This document shows positions 24,675 to 36,065 of a DNA stretch of 64,000 nt, piece after piece; position 1 is the first letter of the stretch, and each line of letters starts with the position of its first letter. The DNA is from Beroe forskalii (Eukaryota > Ctenophora > Nuda > Beroida > Beroidae). The notes below the pieces were generated by a model. It saw only the letters and a program-made list of their open reading frames with translations. It had not been told where the DNA came from and did no database searches. Both the position numbers and the translations under genes were made by a program. The DNA is taken from the NCBI GenBank assembly GCA_011033025.1, contig WFMF01000181.1:1-64000 (forward strand), given 5' to 3'.

Positions 24675-25292
24675 TTAAAGGACGAGTAAAGCAAAGAAAT
24701 TTTGTTCAAATATCGTTCTGAGACGTTGTACACAGAATCTAGGGCAATTCTCTAATCTAATCGTTAAAAAACGAAGATTCTACCACACCTACAAGACGAG
24801 ATATTCCCTTCCATATATTTATCATACATAACATGCAGTTGATGTCGGAATTTGGTCCCCTTCCTATCCACGCGACCTTGCATGTTATGTATTTTGCATG
24901 TTATTAATCTTGCGTTTTGGTACAATTATCCATCCCATATGAGTGGTTAAACACTGTTTTGCTTCGTCTAGTGGAATTCTCAATTCTATGAGTCAATAAT
25001 AAAAAACCAACAAATCCATCTAATTAGTAATCGAGGCGAGAAAAAATCAATCAAAACCGTCAAAAACAGTGGAATATATACTGTGTTTACATAGTGAACT
25101 CAGGGTGTAATTTGATACTGGGGACCATACTGCATCATATTTTGCGCCTAGAATTGCTCTTTGATTTAGCTATAGCGTGCGGTAGGAAGTGAATAGAAAC
25201 ATCGGACTTTGACTAAAGTGCTTTTAATTATGATACCTATCATAATATGAAATATTTTGTATACCTTAAATTTCGCTTTACTCGTCCTTTAA
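24675..25292. mobile_element. TTAA-flanked MITE, 610 bp
   Basis: TTAA at 24675-24678 is followed by AGGACGAGTAAAGC. The inverse GCTTTACTCGTCCT ends immediately before TTAA at 25289-25292. A TTAA target duplication plus short terminal inverted repeats is the signature of piggyBac-type elements. The interior is AT-rich and non-coding, so this is a non-autonomous copy. Confidence 0.75.
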
Positions 25293-26562
25293 CTAAATTT
25301 TATCATTTTTCAATCAGAAAAAGATGTTTCATCTCCAACTGTTTCATCGCCATTTCAACGTTGGCAATGAAATGTGATGGAAGATTTGAACTGATGATTC
25401 TCTGAATTCTATACATTTCTTCGGAAGTTCGGAACAATTCCTGATTCCAGTATTTCACTTCTGTCATAAGCAGCTCGTGTGGCAAATGACAAACGATTTA
25501 TGTGACTTCGCAGGCATGGTTGATTTGAGTCATTTGGTGAGACCGTTGACCGATAGCCTTTGAATTGGGTAAAATTGACGCAAATGAATAGACGTGAAAT
25601 GAATTGATATGAAATAGATTTAACCAATTTTTGTTGAACTTCATATGAATCGTGTATGAACTATGGGTGATTTCGTGATGAATATGGTTTTAAGGATTTG
25701 TCAATTTTAAGGCCATTCCTGAACTATTGTTGACATTGTAGATAGTCATTCCCTATTGACCCATCTTTTAATGTGAACACGTAAACTCTAACAGTAGACA
25801 AATCACGCTCACTCATACATAATTATAATACATTGCATTATCAGACTGCTTTGAATGGTCGTCCACAGCAATAAATCGTTCTGAATTCCGTCATTTTCCT
25901 AGTTTAGCATGGAGCATTTACGACTAATAAATGCCTATATTATATTCATGTATTTCTGAAGTTTTCTTCCACGAACCTACAATCTCTCTCTCCCTGGAGT
26001 CCACCTGCCGTCCTCCACTCAGCTGCTTGTACTTCTCGACATGATCAAACTCTTCTCAAAGTACTGAAGTAATGACCCTGGACAATCTCTGGGATAATTT
26101 CTAGAATTTTCTTAATCTCACGGCGCTGGGATATAAACCTAATCTCTGCGCTTTAAATTAGCTGCAGACTTCATTCTTCTCTACTCTTCACTGCTCACGC
26201 ACGATTACTTTTAAATGAGCTGAATCATCCCGCGTTTCAATATTCTATCGCCGTAACCAGCTTGAATTTCTTGATATAAAAACGCAGCCCAGGTTTCACC
26301 ATCTTCACACTTCCTCCCCAAGTTTTTAACCACGGCCCTAATATGGTCACAGAAGCCGCTGTTGCATATATTTACTACTTTCATAATATTTCGGTGGCAT
26401 TGTCGCTTGGTCCTCCCTGCCCTCCCGTATTAGGCATAATGACAGATCCACCACCATGCTGCTCTGTCAATCATAATAATGTGCTGTTAGCGTGTTTTAT
26501 AGCATCGCACCACCACCACCGCCTCCTTCCTCGAGCTGGTATATAGTGAGTCGAGAGAGTGG

Positions 26563-26938
26563 CCTGGTTTAGTGCCACACGTTGCCTGGTTTAGTGCCAC
26601 ACGTAGCCTGGTTTAGTGCCACATGTTGCCTGGTTTAGTGCCACACGTTGCCTGGTTTAGTGCCACACGTTGCCTGGTTTAGTGCCACACGTTGCCTGGT
26701 TTAGTGCCACATGTTGCCTGGTTTAGTGCCACAAGTTGCCTGGTTTAGTGCCACAAGTTGCCTGGTTTAGTGCCACACGTTGCCTGGTTTAGTGCCACAT
26801 GTTGCCTGGTTTAGTGCCACATGTTGTCTGGTTTAGTGCCACATGCTGCCTGGCTTAGTGCCACATGTTGCCTGGTTTAGTACCACATGTTGCCTGGTTT
26901 AGTGCCACATGTTGCCTGGTTTAGTGCCGCACGTTGCC
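26563..26938 (+). repeat. Minisatellite, 22-bp unit, about 17 copies
   Basis: The unit TTGCCTGGTTTAGTGCCACA plus CG or TG is repeated without interruption. Copies vary mainly at the two bases after CCACA (cg, tg, ag), with rare changes elsewhere. The low divergence points to a recent, probably length-polymorphic array. Confidence 0.92.
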
Positions 26939-27453
26939 TCCATTCGTCGTGTTTCTTTATCAAGACTGAAGTGATCTAGATCCAGTGACCCGTGATTCTA
27001 AAATTATTCAGATTGCATAAAATTGATCCATGATAATTCATCATAATGAAGAACTGAATATAATCACTCAGTCTCCTGCCCAACTAATCTGTCAATTTTA
27101 GTCTCATATTTTATGATCACTCTGTGCTTTGAGATAGTATAGCTATCAACCACCTCCCAAATCTTCAGACCACAATTCAAATTTCCGTTATAGTTTTCTC
27201 TAATATTTTTCCATTAAAATATTATCATTCTCATAAGCATGATTGCATATAATGACTTTCCGGTGGAGTGATGTCATATATTCGGAATATTGCTCGACCC
27301 CCTCCCTCTCCTTCCTTCAGATCATGATGACAATATTCCGAGATGAATTAAATGTGTGACATTTGTGGTCCTGTTGATAATATATATCACACTTGATACT
27401 CAGCTATATATACACGCTACTCGAGCGACTGTTCTCGAAAAATAGACCTCTTC

Positions 27454-27500
27454 ATCGTCATTAATTTACCATTATATCGCCTGATAATGACGTCACTCTC
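27454..27500 (+). repeat. TGACGTCA element copy 9
   Basis: 'atcgtcattaatttacc' and then 'cctgataatgacgtcactctc', with the core at 27488-27495. Confidence 0.8.
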
Positions 27501-27999
27501 AGCTGCATATTTCTTCTGTGCGACCCTACTCAGCGGCTACATGGGTGGGCTGCATACACTTTCTCGCCATTGAGCGAGTAGCTTGCTTTTATCAGTAATG
27601 GTTTTTATTGTCTTGATACATTTTGTGTTGTGTGTCGGTCTGAGTATTTCGTCATATGGGGTTAATGGACTTTATAAATATGCGTGCTGTATAGATCAAT
27701 CATCTATTATACGGGACGCTGACATTAATGATAATTGGTTTGGGCCGTTTGTGGCACGAGAGATTTGGTTGGTCGAGTTCTAGATTCCATTAAGTTTCAC
27801 GTATCTTTTGATGAAATCGAAACTACTGAGTTCTCTTAGAGTTGGATTGATAAAGAGGTTGTTTGCGTGTTTTTGACATCGTCAATAATTGCTGCATATA
27901 TCCCTAATCTGAGAATTTAAGCCGTGCATTTATCCAGTCCATACTCGATTATCTACTGCAGCTAACTGAAATAACCATCAAGTTAAAAAGCGCCGTCAG

Positions 28000-30790
28000 G
28001 GCTTACAGTCGATGTTTAGTGTGTTTACGTTCATGATTATCCGATGCCATGACCCGATAACCTATATTTATTCCAGAATTGAAATTCCGACTGATTTTCA
28101 GGGCCCAGGTGATGAAATATGTTTGTTATCTGGAATCTTCGACGGCAAGAGCCATAATATGTAGGTAGCTTGATTTATGAAGTTTTCTCATTCGCTTTCC
28201 CTACAAAAAATGGGTGTATGTTTACCTGCAATAGAACAGCATGCAGTTACGTGCAATTATTATTGCAGTTCATTGGTTTGGCAATATCTTTTAGTTTTCA
28301 TATCCCGATATAAACTACTTTTTATAGACGGATAAATATAGAACGAGCCTCGAATCTTACGAAAATTCTTACAAAATACTTACATCCCATTAAACGAACG
28401 CGGTTCTGCGCAATTTCAGGACAACATTCGAAAAAAAAGGTCGGGGGCATGCACGTCATTGAGCCATGTGTGTGTGGGTACTACATGAAATGTATTTATA
28501 TATTTCATTATTTGAACACATGTAATACGGCTCTATGTTCTGTCATTATGCGTGTACTTTGATTGTCAATGATCGGTTATATTTGCAGTACTTGGATCGT
28601 GAATCGGAGCGAGAGCTCAGGCCTCAGATAGCGCCGATAATTCGAACATTCACTATGTACACGCATTTCAATATAACGTACCTGGATCAGGGCTTAGGGA
28701 GCCAGCGGCATCTATTGAAGCGTTCTCGACTTCTACTTCAATTCTACATAACCATTAACCCTAACTCCTCTAACCTCTCCTCTCTAACCTCTCCTCCCCC
28801 TCAAACTTAACTGCTCTCAGCTCTTGTTCAAGGCAGATCTTCTCACACTCCACACCCTCTCTTAAGATCTTAATTCTGAATCCCAGTTGAACACTCTGTT
28901 CAACCTGTTACCATGAAAATCATAATCTCAAACAGTGGGCATCGTTCCTTTCTCAGATATTCTTTCTTCAATATTCTCCTCTAGCATCTTTTTCCCAATC
29001 CTGCCTCAGCTCCATCTAACATGGCTAAAATATGAGCTATTTTCCTAAACTACCGGGCCTCCCTTATCAAGGTATAACGACTCTGTACACACACATACCA
29101 CCAGCTGTGAAAGAGACCACCTCCTCCTCCTCCTCCTCCCCCTTATCTTCTCCTCCCATGTGGGTGACAGCCATTAGAGGAGTGGGAGCAACAAATTAGA
29201 GGAGTGGGAGCAACACAGAGTTTAACAAACTTTCTATGCACTGTCACAGAGCTCATTGACTTCCAATCAACTGTCCGGTGCTGTGAATGTAGTAGAGTGG
29301 TTAGAGTGGTTGAGTGAGCATTAAGCAGCGTTTAAGTAGGTACCATCATGTGGTGGGTATTTTTAGAAATTTATTAATTTAGTAACAGTCAGTACTTTTA
29401 TTCAATGATGCTGATTGCTAAGGATTATTAATTCAGCTGAATATGATACGAAAGATTTTCAAATCTGTGGAAATCGAAAAAGAAATCTATGAAACAAACG
29501 AAGACTTTGAATGCATCATCAAATGTCAAACAGATATGTCACGAGCCATGTTTATTGTTTACCTTTCTTTGTAATGAGCCTGAACTTCAATCTCCATGGA
29601 GCTTTTGTATGTGTCAATGAACTTTCACTAAAAACACTTTCCTTCTGTCCTTCAAAATTATCCTGAGTCTTTGCCAGCATTAATTGCCCCTTTCTCGCGT
29701 TCACAACCTCTGAGCTTTGAAAAACGCGCCTCTTATAAGTATTAAGTTCCATTGTTGCTCGTAAACACCTTTGACCGGTTCCTACCGCATTATGTTTTTG
29801 TAGCGAGATCGTTGCTCGAGCATATCAAAGGTAGCACGCTACAAAAAGTGGCAGTTAACAGTGATGACATTGTCAAAGATTCACATGTTCAATAGGAGGC
29901 GTCAAGACAGCTAGTTTTCTAGCTTGACCAGCAGAGCTCTCAATGTCTAATCTATCACAGAGACATGTACTGTTTCCAAGACAACCTGTGCACTTCTACC
30001 ATTTGATTATTACTTTGTGTGCTCATATATATGTAGGTCAGACTGATATTTGATTGGGTGACAGCATTGGAGGTTCGAGCTGATGGCTCTTTATGAAAAT
30101 CATAATATGCAATGCATCATCAGTGTTATGCTTGAATCATTCCTGATAGCTGATCAATGTACCTACTGGCTACGACGTCATTTTTCTTAGTTCTTGAATC
30201 GTGCAACTAAAAATATCTAAATCAAAATTTTTCGCTGAACACTTTTTTGAATCTTGGACATATGAAACCAGAAACTGTATTCCATTTAAACATGCCAAAT
30301 CTGTAACATGCTTACAAATCAAGTTTAATATACGAAAGTGAGAATGACTTTTGTCTCTTTTACCTTTTTCCACGTTTTAGTTCATTTTACTAGGCCTTTA
30401 GGTATGAAACTCATATATAGCCATAGTAACGTAAGGGTCACCAGGGGGTCAGCCATGCGTCAGTTAGGGCTCAGCACTCAGAGGTCAGCCAGGGGTCATT
30501 GGTATGCTTTCCTTAATATGACGTACTCAGAGGCTAAAGAGCTAGTGATCAAGGTTTCGAGCTCCTACTTAGGCCAGGCAAAAGGTTGTTATACCCCTGA
30601 ACCTCGTCTATTGCAGTCGTTTATAATTGCAACATTCAGACAGTTGCAAATAATGGCCCCTATAGTTGCATTCATAACTTTAATTTCACGAGAATTTCTT
30701 ACCACTTTGAAATGGACATGGCTCAACATGAAATGGGGCTCTTAACCGTCAAATCAGAGACTGTACTCCGTCCCCAGAAAACAGGCAGAT
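28000..30790. other. Intergenic, no gene seen
   Basis: AT-rich sequence with a CTC-triplet microsatellite near 29121-29143 and a twofold 'ggagtgggagcaaca' repeat near 29178-29214. The open frames here (longest about 135 codons at 30338) lack splice logic or recognisable motifs. Confidence 0.5.
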
Positions 30791-30791
30791 T

Positions 30792-30838
30792 AGAGTGACG
30801 TCACTGTCGTAAACTTACAAGGTTGGAGTGGTGACGCC
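30792..30838 (-). repeat. TGACGTCA element copy 10
   Basis: Inverse orientation: 'agagtgacgtcactgtcgta', then 'aaggttggagtggtgacgcc'. The core is at 30796-30803; the distal block is diverged. Confidence 0.65.
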
Positions 30839-31689
30839 AACATGGTATATTCTGCGGGTCCAGCTATTACTTTAAACGTTATATCCTCTCAAATTAGAGG
30901 TAAAATTGCTCTGCTTTGATAATTCCATGCATCCATTTGTCTCAGGAAGAAAAAGATAGTCTGGCCCTAATGAGCGGTGAAATTGTTTCGAAATTTCAAA
31001 TGTTTCCTCATCAAATACTGCTAGCTAAGGACTAATAATCTTCCTAACCACATTTTGTTTCCTCATTATATGAATCCTGAAGCTAACGTTCGCTTTTAGA
31101 GGGTCTTACTTCCTCAAGACTGTCAAATTTCGACCTTCCAATTTCAGCACACTATCTAATGATTAAAATTCATGCTATGCAATATAAACAACCCTTTAAT
31201 ATGTTTAAATTGTGGACTAGTGATTTCAAGGGCCTAATTCCTCTTTCCCCTACCTTGTGTATCCCTGAGCAATGGTTGAGAGGCAGGACATACCGTTATT
31301 CTCATTAGTCTGTTTTGTGTGAATAATTGATTATTATAGAAGTAGAGCCTCTGTATCTTTAAGTAATCATGAAATTGCCCGGTATATAATGTGTTAAATA
31401 GAAGTGAACTGCTCATTAAAGGACACTGGATATGTATCTCAGATAGACAAATAAACACAGACGTACAAATGAACACAGACATACAGAGATAAAGACATAG
31501 ATACCATGATTTATGCATTGCACATTACACAAGAATATGCCTATACAGCTATACAGACCAATTGACATACCCAATCTACTGATGTAGAGATATTCTAGGA
31601 TCCCATTATTTAAATTTCATGCACAATTCGGATAAAATAACGTCATTATTACAATTTAGTATAGTCGCTTGATGACGATGAACCACCTA

Positions 31690-32788
31690 TTCTCCGTATA
31701 CGTCCTGTAACAGGATGGTTCGCATGTTTTGTAACTTTCACATTCGTCTCTCTCTCCGTATCTCACTAAAATCTGTTTCTCACTGAGATCCTTCCCTCTT
31801 GTGTGTATTACACAGATCTGAAGTTCGGGATTCTCTGATCATCAGTACGAGAGCTTTATGATCTCCAAACTCAGACTCTATCTGTATTCTAGATCTGTGT
31901 GTATCTGCGTATTTATATTAGATAAACATCTTGCCAGGTTTATAATAGGATTTTATGTGTATATTCGACAAGTAATTAGAATTGTTTGTGGTTTTTTTGG
32001 TGATTTACGGTAGCGTTTGCAAAACATTCTCTGAATTTTGGTGGATGTTGTCCTTTGTCACTTGTCCAATTCCGTCCAATTGAAAGTTATTAAAAAGAAA
32101 AATATTAATTTCACTTATTCCTCAAATACTTGCTTACCTTACAAAATACAGCATAAGAAATGGCATACACTTAAATTCGTCTAAGTTTCTAGCTAAGTGA
32201 TAATTCTCATTATAATATTCATCCGCGACATCAGATGTGAATTCACGGCTTGCTGTTGATTCTCTCTCTAAAGATTAAACTAAACAAACTTTGATAATAA
32301 TGTTTAAGTGATTTAATGATGTGTGTGTTGAATGTTGTAAATTTTGAACTGAGTCCCTGGAATTATTTTCTTATATTTTGTTGCGTTTATTCGTTTAATT
32401 TCGAAATGGCCACCCTCTGAATTGTTTTGTTTTGTTTTGCTTTTTCTTTCTTTTTTCAAAAACCGCCCCTATCGGATAGCTGACCAGTTCTTTCTATTTT
32501 CGCTGTATTTTAAGACAAACCGTTACCAAATGTATAGTCCTCTGTCTTGGAGCATTTTCCGAGGAGAGAAAAGTGCATATTTATACAAAAATATGTCATA
32601 TTTCAAGTGGTTCCAATGTTATTAGTGGTGGCTAATGCGACCATACGCACTGAGCACCTACTCAAACTTTATAGTTTGTATTCAATACAATTCCTGCCAC
32701 AAATTTTGTAGTTTTTTCCACGTTTTGGTAACGGAATTTCAAACTGGACTCACCTTTTTAACCATATCATTACTTGTGGTGGTAGTAT
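31690..32788. other. Intergenic, no gene seen
   Basis: AT-rich; only short, low-complexity open frames. A weak TGACGTCA-family remnant with 'aacgtcatt' lies just upstream, near 31638. Confidence 0.5.
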
Positions 32789-33806
32789 CTAAATCGGTAA
32801 AGGGACACTTGACCCCCCGACATTACATCCCCCGACATTACATCCCCCGACACTACATCCCCCGACATCACAAAAGTATGTAAATCTATAGCGGGGGTCA
32901 AACGTCGCAGTTCGACGATTGCTGCGACATTTGACCCCCCGACATTGCATTCCCCGATGAATAAACATAAATCAAACGCACTGATAGGCGGCTTAACCAA
33001 GGTGTTTAAGTGCGACATTTCGACCCCCGACATCTATGCACAGTAAACTCCCATGCAACTGTACTTGGGAACGGGGGTTCAGGTGTCACCATCGACTGAG
33101 CTGAGGACGTAGTGTCAAACAAAATGAACCCTCCTCGATTGAACAGCTCCTCGAACCTCCCCTCCCTTCAGCCTGCTCCCTCATATTCTTAAACAGCTCC
33201 TTCCTCGTCAACCCCTCCTGCCATGCCTTCCCTCCACACCCCAGCAACTCTCCTGACATACTGGAAAGTGAACGACTCTGTCAGTCTGTGCATGGTGTGG
33301 TGATGGGACCTTCAAAGCAGCTCCCAAGCGGGAGACCCACCTCTACACTGTCCACGGATAAAATATTGGATTTACTGTTCCAGAGTGTTCCTCCCTGTTG
33401 CGGATGTTGTGGCTTCCTTCGAGTCCCTCTCTAGCTTCGGCTGGATCTGCCCGCACCACCAACGCCCTTGACTCCTTTCACCACTCCTTAAACTCCTTGC
33501 TATGAGGCCACCACTCCTCCATGTGGAACCTTCTCAAGACACTCCAGACGCAGCAGAACCTCTCCTGAACCAAGATGTTCCGTGTAACCAGAGGAGACGT
33601 GTTCAAGCCATCTGCCCTGGAAAGAAGGAGGAACTACAGGATCCAGAACCTCCTCCAGACCTACTCCAGATCTTCTGCTGACAGCTTCCTGTCTATCAGA
33701 TTTTATAAACCACAGGGGGTCAAGTGTCGGGGGATGTAATGTCGGGGGATGTACTGTCGGGGGATGTAATGTCGGGGGGTCAAATGTCGCACTTTCTCTA
33801 AATCAG
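32789..33806 (+). mobile_element. Mutator-like (MULE) transposon remnant, 1.0 kb
   Basis: The flanks CTAAATCGG (32789-32797) and CTAAATCAG (33798-33806) form a 9-bp target duplication with one mismatch, the size typical of Mutator-like elements. The ends are inverted copies: GACACTTGACCCCCCGACAT on the left, and the inverse of GACATTTGACCCCCCGACAT on the right. Inside each end the 15-18-bp phrase CCGACATTACATCCCC is repeated three to four times. On the + strand, near 33450-33700, a decayed frame reads TTNALDSFHHSLNS and SSMWNLLKTLQTQQ, resembling the C-terminal part of MULE-type transposases (TNNxxEgWH ... HPnIWkFi). It is broken by two in-frame stops, so it is inactive. Confidence 0.7.
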
Positions 33807-33809
33807 CTA

Positions 33810-36040
33810 CACACACTATCTGGACCGATATATCACGTTTTGGTTTTATGTTTGTACAAAACGTGACACTTAGTATTTTATTGTTACATTGCCTGATCAT
33901 GCGTGGCACAACAGATGTAATGACGGGGATATTCCTGCATATAATGAGCCCTTACAAAACATAATGTGTTTGCCACCTACTATCGGATCCTACTATTAGG
34001 ATAGTAGGACTTGCCACCTACTCTCTGATCCAGGGATATCTGCTGGTGCACGCTTCACGTGTCTTTCTCATATCTTTGAGTTACATGATATAACCCTCAA
34101 CTTTGCATCTGACTCCGAGTCTGCGATATATCCCCTGCTGGTTTATTCTCTTCTTTGATATACATCACCCTAAACTTTGCATTAGAGTTTGTGATGTATC
34201 CCCCTGGCTCCTTTGATCACTTTAAACTACCATTTCTGGCGACCCTGCGTTTATTGAGTGTTTTGAACGTGCCGATAAACACTAAACCATGTGTTGGATT
34301 AGTCCACAATTATACGCTGTTGTTAAAACCGACAAATGCTATGCGAAATTTCAAATAATAATTTATGATGAACGTGTTCAGAGATGTGTTCTAATTGATA
34401 GATAATTAGATAGGAGATATTTTTAAACAAATGGTTTCAGTTGAGCACCAATGAACTTTACTTTTGTCCATTGTATCAAATATCCACGTAAGCGCTTTTC
34501 CAGTTCATTAACATGCCTGAGTGATAATGATCATCCATAATATGAATAAAGAATTTATAGAAAATTATTTGACAATTTCTTTGTACTCGGTAGTGAGATA
34601 ATAATTCATGCTTGAAATTCGTTGATTGTTTTCGCAACTATAAGTGTTTAAGTTTCATACCGGGTGTATATTTCTATCACCCCCGTTTAAATTGTGTACA
34701 TCGTACAAATTAATGTACAGTTCATGAGATTTAGTGATGTCCCTCAGTAAAGTACTACCACATAGAAAAACACAGCTACACGTTAGCTAAATCTCCAGCG
34801 ACAGCTCCGAGTGTTTTTGAGAGCTATATCTGCATCAATGAAGCGGTTTTTGTTGTCTTTTTTAGCATTCCTGAGATTTTGTTTTAATTTTTTGACTTCA
34901 TGATTCGAAAATGATGTTTTGAAAAATTTCAGTCATGATAATGCCTAAATAAAGTTTAATCATTTTACTGATTTATTTCAATTCTAAATTCTTCGCATCC
35001 TAATTCTGCAGCCTATTTTTAGAAAATTGTTATATCATCACACTGTTACTGTTAATAATAATTGTTAAAGGTGCTGGTTTGCATTCCTTCTCGCCACCCA
35101 GAAACGATATATAATTTGTGACCGGTTATTTATAACACCCATTCTCGTCTGCAAGGATTTCTCAACTTGTGTCTACAGGTCATTGATATTATAGATGATT
35201 TGGAGCATAGATAATAATCGTTCAGGTTTTATGTTTTATCAAGGTGTGTGGCTATAAATACCAGATAGTCGATCTGGATTCTCAGTGGCTCAAAAATAGT
35301 GAAAGGATTGAATGCAGTATTGTTTTCATGAAAAAATGGGACGCAAACCTAATTTTCATGAAAAGTGTGTTTTAGACAATTTCTGGTGGATTTCATCAGA
35401 ATCTAATTTTATTGCTCTTTGCTCAACAACTTCAAAAAATGGAAGTTTATCCTTCCATTTAGCCAATCTTTTGTTTCAATCTGTTAAAATCATGGGCTGT
35501 TTATTGATACGGCATTAAATCCCTTGATGGGCCTTTGTGATTTCAAGTTTAACTAAACCCTCTGTGTAAATTTGAGAATCATAGAATATGGGTGTAGAAT
35601 CTACAGTCGACGAGGTCATGCATATCGATGATTTGCCCCTGCCAAGTGTGGATCCAGATAGGAAAGTGTCGTACGTTGAATCGCTCATTCCCTTCATCGT
35701 TCCTTTATCATTATAGCAATTGAAAAAAGCACGGTTGAACAAGAAATAAAAATGCATTTGAAAATATTGAAAAATTCTCAAAGAATCTAGACTACAGCTC
35801 AAAAATTATTCTTTCTCCAAACACACTTCCCACTGGCCCATCGCTCCTTTTCAAAAAACCCTCTTCGACACAAATGGCAACTAACTCAACCTCCTCCTAC
35901 ACTAACCACTCACAACACAACCAACCCCCTCACAGCCAACCTCCTCCTTTCCCACTCCCTCAACCCCTCCTTTCCCACTCCACTAACCTCCTCTTTTCCC
36001 ACTCCACTACCCCCCCTATTACTAATCCCCCCTCGCCCAG
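33810..36040. other. Intergenic, weak repeats only
   Basis: A palindrome 'tcctactattaggatagtagga' lies near 33989 and a diverged direct repeat ('ccctcaactttgcatctga', 'ccctaaactttgcattaga') near 34090-34215. No exon is recognised. The long CCTCC/CCACT-rich open frame at 35874-36040 is the polypyrimidine tract of the next exon and is not taken as coding. Confidence 0.55.
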
Positions 36041-36065
36041 GTACGTGAACACCCCTCAAGACACG

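Noticed and set aside
26563..26938. Regular 22-bp array considered as a CRISPR
   Set aside because: Units are contiguous with no unique spacers and the genome is eukaryotic; it is a minisatellite.
30338..30745. 135-codon open frame on the + strand
   Set aside because: No motif, no splice context, composition like its surroundings, and no recognisable similarity.
35874..36040. Open frame rich in Pro, Ser and Thr before the Jupiter-like first coding exon
   Set aside because: It is a CT-rich polypyrimidine stretch ending in an acceptor (cctcgcccag); low complexity and not needed for the coding model.
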